DNA from: Aldehydirespirator sp965203635
Lineage (GTDB): Bacteria > Actinomycetota > Acidimicrobiia > Acidimicrobiales > Aldehydirespiratoraceae
Direction: 5' to 3'
Length of the DNA: 64,000 bases
NCBI GenBank assembly: GCA_965203635.1
Contig: OZ241903.1
Coordinates: forward strand, 992,001 to 1,056,000
Part shown: positions 24,562 to 31,937 of the stretch, piece by piece
Layout of the letters: each line of letters opens with the position of its first letter
Numbering within the stretch: position 1 is the first letter of the stretch
Position numbers and translations under genes: made by a program
Notes under the pieces: model-generated
Told to the model about the DNA's origin: nothing
What the model saw: the letters and a program-made list of their open reading frames with translations, nothing else
Database searches by the model: none

Positions 24562-27375
24562 GTGGCCGAACTGCACAGCTACCCCCCGCACGACACCTGG
24601 CACGACGCGGTGACCCTCGATGCCAAGGCGTGGCCCCGGCGGGTCGAGCACCATCACACGCTGGTGCCCACCACCTGCTTCAACTGCGAGGCGGCCTGCG
24701 GGCTGGTGTGCCACGTCAACCACGCCACCGGCCGCATCGACCGCGTCGAGGGCAATCCGCTCCATCCGGCCAGCCGCGGCCGCAACTGCGCCAAGGGTCC
24801 CGCCACCCTCAATCAGATCGACGACCACGAGCGCATCCTGCACCCGCTTCGCCGGGCGGGGGAGCGAGGCGGCGGCCAGTGGGAGCGGGTGACCTGGGCC
24901 GAGGCGCTCGACGACATCGGGGGCCGTGTCCGCTCCGCCATCACTGAAGGCCGCCGCAACGAGGTCATGTACCACGTCGGCCGTCCCGGCGAGGACGGCT
25001 ACGCCGAGCGGGTGCTGCAGTGCTGGGGGGTGGACGGCCACAACAGCCACACCAACATCTGCAGCTCCAATGCCCGCATCGGCTACCAGAGCTGGATGGG
25101 CCACGATCGCCCGTCGGCCGATTTCGCCAACGCCGAGGTGATCTTCCTGATCTCGTCGCACCTCGAGGCGGGGCACTACTTCAATCCCCACGCCCAACGC
25201 ATCATTGAGGCCCAGGGCCACGGAGCGACCGTGATCTGCGTCGATCCCCGGCTGTCGAACACCGGTGCCAAAGCCGACTTCTGGCTGCCGGCGTGGCCGG
25301 GCACCGAGCCGTTCCTGCTGCTGACGATCGCCCGGCTGCTGCTGGCCGAGGGCATGTGGGAGCGAGACTTCGTGCGGCGCTGGACGAACTGGGAGACCTA
25401 CCTGCGCCGGCGTCACCCGCAACGGCCGATCACCTTCGAATCGGTGGGACCCGCCCTGCTGGAGGACTACGCGGCCTACACGCCGGAGGAGGCCGAGCGG
25501 GTTTGCGGCGTGCCTGCGGCCCAGATCACCGAGATCGCACGGATAATCGGCGCCCACCCGACGAAGTTCGCGTCCCACAACTGGCGGGCCGCCGGCGCGG
25601 GCAACCTGGGTGGCTGGCAGACGGCCCGGTGCCTGTTCTTCCTCAACGTGCTCACCGGCTCGGTCGGCACGGTGGGCGGCACCACCGGCAACGGCTGGAA
25701 CAAGTACAAGGCGCCCCACCCGCCGGGCGCGCCGCCGGTGCAGCACTGGAACGAGCTCAACTGGCCCCGCGAGTACCCGCTGGCCTACCACGAGATGTCG
25801 ATCCTGCTGCCCCACCTCCTGCACGAGGGCCGGGGCCGCCTCGACGTGTACTTCAGCCGGGTGTACAACCCGGTGTGGACCAACCCCGACGGGTTCAGCT
25901 GGCTGGAGGCGCTCAAGGATCCCGACAAGGTGGGGTGCCATGTGGCGCTCACCCCGACCTGGTCGGAGACGGCCGTCTTCGCCGACTACGTGCTGCCCAT
26001 GGGAGTGGGCGCCGAACGCCACGACGTGGCCAGCTTCGAGACCCACGCCGGCCGCTGGATCGGCTTCCGCCAGCCGGTGCTGCGCCGCTTCGCCGAGATC
26101 CGCGGCGAGGAGGTGGGCCACGCCTCCCGGACCCACGAGTTCAACCCGGGCGAGGTGTGGGAGGAGAACGAGTTCTGGATCGAGCTGTCGTGGCGCATCG
26201 ATCCCGACGGCGCGATGGGCATACGCCGGTGGTTCGAGAGCCCCGAGCATCCTGGGACTCCCATGTCGGTGGACGAGTACTACTCGGCCATGTTCGAGGG
26301 CGTCCCCGGCCTGGCCGCCGACGCGGCCGCGGCAGGACAGACCCCGCTGGAGTTCATGCGCGACCGGGGTGCCTACGCCCTGGACGGCGACATGTACCAG
26401 CCGTATGAGCGCGCCGTCGAGGTGGCCGCACTCCAGGACTGCGAGATGGACGAGGCGGGCGTCTTCCGTCGCCCGGGCACACCGGGAACCTGGTCGGGAG
26501 CGGCTGAGGAGTTGAGTGCCCTGAAGCTGGCAGGGCTCGGCGACGGCTCGCCCGCGGTGGAGGTGGACGGCATCGCCCGGGAGGGGTTCCCCACCCCGTC
26601 TCGCAAGCTCGAGCTGTACTCGCAGACCCTGGCCGACTGGGGCTGGCCCGAGTACGCCACACCGGCGTGGATCCCCTCGCACGTGCACTGGGAGGACTTG
26701 GACCTCTCCGGCGATGAGCGCATCCTGCTGCCCACCTTCCGCATCCCGACGCTCATCCACACCCGCTCGGCCAACAGCAAGTGGTTGTCGGAGCTCAGTC
26801 ACCGGCATCCGCTGTGGATCCATCCCGAAGACGCCGAGGCTCTCGGGATAGAGGTCAACGGCCTGGTGCGGGTCACCACCCGCATCGGGCATTTCGTGAT
26901 CGGCGCCTGGCGCACCGAGGGGATCCGCCCCGGCGTGGTGGCCGCGTCGCATCACATGGGCCGGTGGCGGCTCGACGCGAACGCCGGCGGCTCGTGGGCC
27001 GGTGGCGACGCCGACATCACCAGCACCGGAACGGTGTGGCGACTCCGGCGCAAGGGCCGACCTGAGCGCCATACCAGTGAGGATCCGGACACCGAGCGCA
27101 TCTGGTGGAGCGACACCGGAGTGCATCAGAACCTCACGTTCTGCGTCCAGCCCGATCCGGTCTCGGGCATGCAGTGCTGGCACCAGCGGGTGAGGGTGGG
27201 TCCCGCGGCGGAGGGCGACACCTACGGCGACGTGATGGTCGACACGGCCAGGGCCCGCGATGCCTACCGCGAATGGCTGGCCATGACCCGTCCCGCGCCC
27301 GGCCCCGGAGGTCTGCGCCGGCCCCTGTGGTACGCCCGCCCCATGAAACCCGCCCCCGCCGCCTACGCCTTGTAG
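24562..27375 (+). CDS. Molybdopterin oxidoreductase catalytic subunit (SoeA-like, DMSO reductase family)
   Basis: The 937-residue protein has an N-terminal [4Fe-4S] site with Cys39, Cys42, Cys46 and Cys76 (C-F-N-C-E-A-A-C, then R-N-C-A-K-G), followed by the bis-MGD domains and a C-terminal dinucleotide-binding domain (from about 760). There is no twin-arginine signal, so it should stay in the cytoplasm. A cytoplasmic catalytic subunit with an FeS/NrfD partner 12 bases upstream fits sulfite dehydrogenase SoeA, which would detoxify sulfite from taurine. Other substrates for this family cannot be ruled out. The GTG start follows AGAGGAG. Confidence 0.7.
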   Translation: MAELHSYPPHDTWHDAVTLDAKAWPRRVEHHHTLVPTTCFNCEAACGLVCHVNHATGRIDRVEGNPLHPASRGRNCAKGPATLNQIDDHERILHPLRRAGERGGGQWERVTWAEALDDIGGRVRSAITEGRRNEVMYHVGRPGEDGYAERVLQCWGVDGHNSHTNICSSNARIGYQSWMGHDRPSADFANAEVIFLISSHLEAGHYFNPHAQRIIEAQGHGATVICVDPRLSNTGAKADFWLPAWPGTEPFLLLTIARLLLAEGMWERDFVRRWTNWETYLRRRHPQRPITFESVGPALLEDYAAYTPEEAERVCGVPAAQITEIARIIGAHPTKFASHNWRAAGAGNLGGWQTARCLFFLNVLTGSVGTVGGTTGNGWNKYKAPHPPGAPPVQHWNELNWPREYPLAYHEMSILLPHLLHEGRGRLDVYFSRVYNPVWTNPDGFSWLEALKDPDKVGCHVALTPTWSETAVFADYVLPMGVGAERHDVASFETHAGRWIGFRQPVLRRFAEIRGEEVGHASRTHEFNPGEVWEENEFWIELSWRIDPDGAMGIRRWFESPEHPGTPMSVDEYYSAMFEGVPGLAADAAAAGQTPLEFMRDRGAYALDGDMYQPYERAVEVAALQDCEMDEAGVFRRPGTPGTWSGAAEELSALKLAGLGDGSPAVEVDGIAREGFPTPSRKLELYSQTLADWGWPEYATPAWIPSHVHWEDLDLSGDERILLPTFRIPTLIHTRSANSKWLSELSHRHPLWIHPEDAEALGIEVNGLVRVTTRIGHFVIGAWRTEGIRPGVVAASHHMGRWRLDANAGGSWAGGDADITSTGTVWRLRRKGRPERHTSEDPDTERIWWSDTGVHQNLTFCVQPDPVSGMQCWHQRVRVGPAAEGDTYGDVMVDTARARDAYREWLAMTRPAPGPGGLRRPLWYARPMKPAPAAYAL

Positions 27376-27376
27376 G

Positions 27377-27440
27377 CCAGAGGCCGAGCTTGCGAGGCCG
27401 TGGCCCGAGCGGCCCGTGAGCGAAGCGAACAAGAGCGGGG
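27377..27440 (+). repeat. Dispersed intergenic repeat, copy 3
   Basis: CCAGAGGCCGAGC begins two bases after the molybdoenzyme stop codon, followed after a short spacer by the GCGAGGCCGTGGCCCGAGCG module and ending AACAAGAGCGGGG. It fills most of the gap before the amidohydrolase gene. GGCC-GT-GGCC and GGCC-CGAGC-GGCC within it can form short stems. Confidence 0.85.
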
Positions 27441-27505
27441 GTGCCGATTGATTCAGATCGGTACAGTGACCGGCACGAGCATCGAGTTCTACGGAGGTGA
27501 GGCCG

Positions 27506-28798
27506 ATGAGCCTTAGCAACCCCACTGAGGGGGTCGACACTTCGAACGCTCCCTACGTGATCGTGTCGAGCGACACTCACGCCGGGCTCCAGTGCGAGGA
27601 GTACCGCCCCTACCTCGACTCGGCCCTGCACGACGAGTTCGACGGCTACGTGGCCGCGCGCCACGCCCACCGGCGGGTCCAGGAGGAGGTCAACGCCGAG
27701 TTCCTGGCCGAATGGGAGGGCGAGAACGCCGAGGGGCTGCGGGGCGCCTACGACCCGGAGGTCCGCGACAAGGAACTCGACGCCGACGGCATCGCGGGCG
27801 AGGTGATCTTTGCCGACGGCGACGCGGTGACCGGTCAGGAGTCGCCGCCGTTCGGGGCGGGCCTGTCCGCGGGCCAGATAACCGATCCCCGGCAGGCCTT
27901 CGGCGGGGCCCGGGCCCACAACCGCTGGCTGGTGGAGTTCTGCGCCACCAACCCGCCCCGCCGGGCCGGAGTGGGCCTGGTGCCGATCACCCATGACGTG
28001 GACGAGTCGGTGGCCGAGATCGAGTGGCTGGCCGGCAAGCCCGGCATCAAGGGGATCATGATCCCCACCATGTGGCACGGCTTCCCGCCCTACGGGAGCG
28101 ACCACTACGACCGGGTGTGGGCCGCCTGCGCCGAGACGGGCCTGGTGGTGCACACCCACTCCGGCGAGGCCGACTTCGGTTCATACGGCGACAACGTCGC
28201 CATGTACGTGTCGGAGGTGCCGTTCTGGACCCACCGGGCCCTGTGGCAACTGCTGTTCTCGGGCAAGTTCGACAGGTTCGACGGCCTGCGGTACGCGGTG
28301 GTGGAGTGCGGCTCGTACTGGATCGCCGACCTGCTGTGGAAGACCGACGTGAACTTCGGGGCCAGCAACAAGATCAAGAAGATGAGCAACCGCATGAAGG
28401 GCCTGATCTCGCGCCTGCCGTCGGAATACTTCGGCACCAGCGTGTTCATCGGGGCGTCCACCATGAGCAAGGAGGAGATCCGCCGCCGCCACGTCAACGG
28501 CATCGACGCGCTGATGTGGGGCACCGACTACCCCCACCCCGAGGGCTCCTGGCCCCACACCGCCAGGCGCCTGGAGAGCGACTTCCGCGACGTGTCCATC
28601 GAGGACGCCCGGCTCCTGCTCGGCCTGAACGCAGTGGAGTGCTACAACCTCGACCTGCCGTCTCTCACCGAGATCGCCGACCGGATCGCCCCCACCCCCG
28701 AGCAGCTCCACCAGGATCCTGCCCTGCGCACCCCGCCGGACGCCAAGCGCACCGCCCGCTGGTGGATAGACGAGTACGGCTGCGAACTCCAGTACTGA
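27506..28798 (+). CDS. Amidohydrolase 2 family (metal-dependent hydrolase/decarboxylase)
   Basis: The 430-residue TIM-barrel protein has the first-strand motif S-S-D-T-H-A near residue 22, a T-H-S-G segment near residue 213, and the closing G-T-D-Y-P-H-P motif near 340, all features of the ACMSD-like amidohydrolase 2 clan. Members hydrolyse or decarboxylate aromatic and other acids with a single metal. The substrate is unknown here. ATG at 27506 was preferred over GTG at 27497 because GGAGGTGA (27493-27500) is correctly spaced before the ATG. The next gene follows after 13 bases. Confidence 0.8.
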   Translation: MSLSNPTEGVDTSNAPYVIVSSDTHAGLQCEEYRPYLDSALHDEFDGYVAARHAHRRVQEEVNAEFLAEWEGENAEGLRGAYDPEVRDKELDADGIAGEVIFADGDAVTGQESPPFGAGLSAGQITDPRQAFGGARAHNRWLVEFCATNPPRRAGVGLVPITHDVDESVAEIEWLAGKPGIKGIMIPTMWHGFPPYGSDHYDRVWAACAETGLVVHTHSGEADFGSYGDNVAMYVSEVPFWTHRALWQLLFSGKFDRFDGLRYAVVECGSYWIADLLWKTDVNFGASNKIKKMSNRMKGLISRLPSEYFGTSVFIGASTMSKEEIRRRHVNGIDALMWGTDYPHPEGSWPHTARRLESDFRDVSIEDARLLLGLNAVECYNLDLPSLTEIADRIAPTPEQLHQDPALRTPPDAKRTARWWIDEYGCELQY

Positions 28799-28811
28799 TC
28801 CGGGTCCCGCC

Positions 28812-29243
28812 GTGAGCTACGAGCCGAGCCCGTGGAAGCCGATCGCCCACCATGTGGACCGCTATCTGGCCACTGACGGAGCCGACGGCTTCGAATGGGA
28901 GGGCGCTCAGTGCGTGATCCTCACCACCGTGGGGCGCAGGACCGGCAGCCTGCGCCGGTCGCCGCTCATCCGCATCCGTGACGGCGAGCGGTACCTGCTG
29001 GTGGCGTCCATGGGTGGCGCCCCTCGCAACCCCAGCTGGTATCTCAACTTGGTCGAGAACCCCGATGTGACCATCCAGGACCGGGCCGAGACGCATCATC
29101 TGAGAGCCCGCACGGCAACGGCGGAGGAGAAGGCCGAGCTCTGGCCCCTCGCGGTGAGCCAATGGCCCGACTACGACGACTACCAGGCCCGCACCACCCG
29201 AGACCTCCCCCTGGTCATCTGCGACCAGAGGCCGAGCGGATAG
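28812..29243 (+). CDS. F420-dependent nitroreductase-fold (DDN) protein
   Basis: A 143-residue protein of the deazaflavin-dependent nitroreductase family. It has the core T-T-V-G-R-R-T-G-S-L-R-R-S-P-L near residue 38, the L-L-V-A-S-M-G-G-A-P-R-N-P-S-W-Y-L-N-L block near 63-78, and N-P-D-V-T-I near 82. Members bind coenzyme F420 and reduce quinones or other acceptors, so the host probably makes F420. Its last codons (C-D-Q-R-P-S-G) and stop come from a copy of the dispersed repeat. Confidence 0.88.
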   Translation: MSYEPSPWKPIAHHVDRYLATDGADGFEWEGAQCVILTTVGRRTGSLRRSPLIRIRDGERYLLVASMGGAPRNPSWYLNLVENPDVTIQDRAETHHLRARTATAEEKAELWPLAVSQWPDYDDYQARTTRDLPLVICDQRPSG

Positions 29244-29294
29244 CGAGGCCGTGGCCCGAGCGGCCCTCAGGTCGCAGCGAACAAGAGCGGGAGA
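29225..29294 (+). repeat. Dispersed repeat, copy 4, overlapping a gene end
   Basis: CCAGAGGCCGAGCGGATAGC starts inside the last codons of the nitroreductase-fold gene and supplies its TAG stop. The 3' module follows and ends AACAAGAGCGGGAGAC. This copy has a local change (CCCTCAGGTCG instead of the usual CCCGTGAGCG). Confidence 0.8.
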
Positions 29295-29307
29295 CCGGGA
29301 CGCCCGC

Positions 29308-30195
29308 TCAGTTTGGGGTGTAGAGCTCGGATACCACGTCCAGGGCCTGGGCCACCAGGGGCAGGGGCTCCCCGGCCCGGGTGATCAGCAGCAGGGGCAC
29401 CGAGGCCCACGCTTCGAGCAATTGCACGTACGCCAAACCGGGGGGCTGGAAGGTCCGGACGCTGGCCGGCACGATGGCCACTCCCTCGCCGGCGGCCACG
29501 AAGCCGAGAATCGTGGCGTACTCGGTCGCCTCGATGATCGGGTCGTAGGTCACGCCCTCCGCGCCCAGCATCCCGGCGAGCACCGCGTGCAGGCTGGGCG
29601 AGACGCGCCGGTCGAACCCGATGATCGCCTCGCCGTCGAGATCGCGCAGGTGGGCGCCCGGTGCCGCGGCCAGCCGGTGGGACGTGCCGGCCGCAACCAG
29701 CAGGGGCTCCTGCATCACCAGAGTGGCCTCGACGCGCTCGGGGTCGGCCGCGGCCCGACCTATGCCCAGGTCGATGCGGCCGGCTCGGAGAGCCTTCACC
29801 TGCTCGTCGGAGCTCATGGTGTGCAACTCGTAGTCCACCTGAGGCCAGCGGCGCCGGTACTCGCTGAGGGCTCGGGGCATCACCTCGTACGCGGCCGAGT
29901 CCACGAAACCCACCCGCAGGGTGCCGGCCTGCCCGTGGCGCCGCTGGTCCATCAGGCGGTCGACGCTGTCGGCTTCGGCCAGCAGGCGCACGGCTTCCGG
30001 GTACAGGAACGCGCCGGCGTCGGTGAGGCTCACCCTGCGGGTGCTGCGGTCGAACAGAGCGGTGTCGAGCTCCCTCTCGAGCAGACGGATCTGCTGGCTG
30101 AGCGGCGGCTGGGACATGTTCAGCCGGTCTGCGGCCCGGCCGAAGTGCAGTTCCTCGGCCACCGCCACGAAGTAGCGCAGGCGTTGCAGGTTCAC
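29308..30195 (-). CDS. LysR-family transcriptional regulator
   Basis: The 295-residue protein begins V-N-L-Q-R-L-R-Y-F-V-A-V-A-E-E-L-H-F-G-R-A-A and continues S-Q-P-P-L-S-Q-Q-I, a textbook LysR winged helix, followed by a periplasmic-binding-like effector domain. GTG at 30195 fits the family length. A TTG at 30222 would also read through but would place the operator inside the gene. It is divergent from soxB, which it most likely controls, as LysR regulators usually govern the neighbouring divergent genes. Confidence 0.88.
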   Translation of the reverse strand: MNLQRLRYFVAVAEELHFGRAADRLNMSQPPLSQQIRLLERELDTALFDRSTRRVSLTDAGAFLYPEAVRLLAEADSVDRLMDQRRHGQAGTLRVGFVDSAAYEVMPRALSEYRRRWPQVDYELHTMSSDEQVKALRAGRIDLGIGRAAADPERVEATLVMQEPLLVAAGTSHRLAAAPGAHLRDLDGEAIIGFDRRVSPSLHAVLAGMLGAEGVTYDPIIEATEYATILGFVAAGEGVAIVPASVRTFQPPGLAYVQLLEAWASVPLLLITRAGEPLPLVAQALDVVSELYTPN

Positions 30196-30221
30196 CGCTC
30201 TATCATATCTTTTTCCTCTCA

Positions 30222-30238
30222 ATCAATCCAAGATTGAT
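30222..30238. promoter_or_regulatory. LysR-type operator between lysR and soxB
   Basis: ATCAATCCAAGATTGAT is a perfect inverted repeat with 6-base arms and a 5-base spacer. It lies in the 83-base divergent gap. The ATC-N11-GAT pattern is of the dyad type bound by LysR regulators. It is 27 bases from the regulator start and 41 bases from soxB, so one site could serve both. Confidence 0.6.
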
Positions 30239-30278
30239 ACTTCTCCTCACCGATCCATCGCCGTAGTGTTCAACGGCG

Positions 30279-31589
30279 ATGGGGGAACTCAGACGCCGCG
30301 TTCGACGCCGCCCGCCGAAGTACTCCGCAGCCGGACTGGTCTGGCGGGGCATGCGGGGCGACTACTGGCCCCGGATCTGGCGCGACACCGAGCTCAAGTC
30401 CTCCTATGACGCCGTGGTGGTCGGCGGCGGCGTGCATGGCCTGGCCACCGCCTACTACCTGGCCCGCAATCACGGCATCCGCAACGTGGCCGTGGTGGAC
30501 AAGGCCTATCTGGGCAGCGGCGCCTCGGGCCGCAACACCGCGATCGTGCGAGCCAACTACCTGACTCCCGAGGGAGTGGCCTTCTACGACCGGTCGCTGC
30601 AGCTCTACAACTCCATGGCGCTCGACCTGAACATCAATGTGATGATGAGCGAGCGCGGCCATCTCACCCTGGCCCACAATGACAGCTCGCTGCGCACCAT
30701 GAACTGGCGGGCCGAGGTCAACAAGCTCCAGGGCGTCAACTCCAGCGTGATCGGCCCCGACGAGATCTCCAAGATCGCTCCCGCCCTCGACACCTCGTCC
30801 CATCCCCGCTACCCGATCCTGGGAGCGCTCTACCACCCGCCGGGCGGGATTGTCCGCCACGACGCGGTGGTCTGGGGCTACGCCCGGGCCGCCGACCACA
30901 TGGGCGTCGAGATGCACCAGAAGACCGAGGTCCTCGACATCCTCTGCGAGGGCGGCGACGGTCCCGACGGCAAGGGTCCCGGCGGCAAGGTGGTGGGAGT
31001 GTGCACCAACCGGGGCGACATCTCCACGCCAGTGGTGATCAACTGCACGGCCGGCTGGGCCGGCCTCATCTCGGCCATGGCCGGGGTGCGCCTGCCCATC
31101 ACCACCCACCCGCTTCAGGCTGCGGTCACCGAGCCGGTCAAAGTGTTCCTGCCCACGGTGGTGGTGTCGGGCTCGCTGCACGTGTACATCAGCCAGACCG
31201 ACCGGGGCGAGCTCGTCTTCGGCGCCGCCGTCGATGCGGTGGCGACCTACTCGATCCGGGGCTCGCTGGAATTCACCGAGGAGCTGGCCGGCCACGTGCT
31301 CGAGCTCATGCCGAGCGTCTCCCGTATGAGGCTGCTGCGCCAGTGGTCCGGCCTGTGCGACATGACCCCCGACTACTCGCCGGTGATGGGCTTCACCCCG
31401 GTGGACGGCTTCCTGGTGGATGTGGGCTGGGGCACGTACGGCTTCAAGGCCGCCCCGGTCTCCGGCGAGCAGATGGCCGAGGCCGTCGCCACCGGCCGGA
31501 CCCCTGAACTGATCGAGCCCTTCGCTCTCAGCCGCTTCGAAACCGGCGAGCTGGTGGGCGAGAAGGGCGCGGCGTCGGTGGGGCACTGA
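30279..31589 (+). CDS. soxB: Sarcosine oxidase-type beta subunit (or N-methylglutamate dehydrogenase subunit)
   Basis: The 436-residue protein is an FAD-dependent amine oxidase of the glycine/D-amino-acid oxidase fold. The Rossmann motif V-V-V-G-G-G-V-H-G is near residue 46, with the G-A-S-G-R-N segment near 84. It is the first of four genes in the order B-D-A-G. That order marks heterotetrameric sarcosine oxidase, which converts sarcosine to glycine and methylene-tetrahydrofolate. N-methylglutamate dehydrogenase has the same subunit types and order, and gmaS/mgsABC-like genes at 58.5-63.2 kb make that reading possible. Confidence 0.88.
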   Translation: MGELRRRVRRRPPKYSAAGLVWRGMRGDYWPRIWRDTELKSSYDAVVVGGGVHGLATAYYLARNHGIRNVAVVDKAYLGSGASGRNTAIVRANYLTPEGVAFYDRSLQLYNSMALDLNINVMMSERGHLTLAHNDSSLRTMNWRAEVNKLQGVNSSVIGPDEISKIAPALDTSSHPRYPILGALYHPPGGIVRHDAVVWGYARAADHMGVEMHQKTEVLDILCEGGDGPDGKGPGGKVVGVCTNRGDISTPVVINCTAGWAGLISAMAGVRLPITTHPLQAAVTEPVKVFLPTVVVSGSLHVYISQTDRGELVFGAAVDAVATYSIRGSLEFTEELAGHVLELMPSVSRMRLLRQWSGLCDMTPDYSPVMGFTPVDGFLVDVGWGTYGFKAAPVSGEQMAEAVATGRTPELIEPFALSRFETGELVGEKGAASVGH

Positions 31590-31667
31590 TGGGCGCGGCG
31601 CACTCTCAACCGTCGGTGGGGCACTGATGGGCGCGGCGCACTCTCAACCGGCGGTGGTGCACTGATG
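31574..31667 (+). repeat. 38-bp tandem repeat forming a chain of mini-ORFs at the soxB/soxD junction
   Basis: The unit starting GTCGGTGGGGCACTGATGGG occurs at 31574 and 31612, with a partial third at 31650. Each unit holds a ribosome-binding-site-like GGTGGGG and a TGATG. The result is two back-to-back mini-ORFs, 31589-31627 and 31627-31665, each 12 codons (MGAAHSQPSVGH and MGAAHSQPAVVH). They overlap the soxB stop and the soxD start by one base. The encoded tail S-V-G-H is the last four residues of SoxB, showing that the unit came from the soxB end. Confidence 0.9.
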
Positions 31668-31937
31668 TTGCTGGTTCCCTGCCCGAACTGCGGGCCGCGC
31701 AACTCCACGGACCTGCGGTACGGAGGCGAGTCCCACCCTCGCCCCGACCCCGCCACTGCGACGCCGGTGCAGTGGCGGGGCTACCTCTACCTGCGCGACA
31801 ACCCGGCCGGCTGGCTCCGGGAGAACTGGTACTGCCGGTCCGGCTGCCGGCGATGGTTCACCGTTGAGCGCAACACGGCCACCAACGAGTTCCGGAACCC
31901 GCCGATGCCCGGCGACAAACGAGGCGGCAAGGCATGA
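31665..31937 (+). CDS. soxD: Sarcosine oxidase-type delta subunit
   Basis: The 90-residue protein has four zinc-type cysteines, Cys6, Cys9, Cys57 and Cys61 (P-C-P-N-C-G, then Y-C-R-S-G-C), plus the family segment Y-L-R-D-N-P-A-G-W-L-R-E near 42-53. It is the small structural subunit of the SoxBDAG complex. Its ATG is reached through the mini-ORF chain after soxB, and its end overlaps soxA by four bases. Confidence 0.93.
   Translation: MLLVPCPNCGPRNSTDLRYGGESHPRPDPATATPVQWRGYLYLRDNPAGWLRENWYCRSGCRRWFTVERNTATNEFRNPPMPGDKRGGKA

Noticed and set aside
22834..27540. A 1568-codon open frame on the minus strand
   Set aside because: It is antisense to the TetR, FeS/NrfD and molybdoenzyme genes, has low-complexity Gly/Val/His-rich translation, and matches no family. 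High GC creates long antisense frames.
31574..31667. Short tandem repeats as a CRISPR array
   Set aside because: The units are contiguous without spacers, coincide with stop/start codons, and there are no cas genes. The same holds for 60905-60984.
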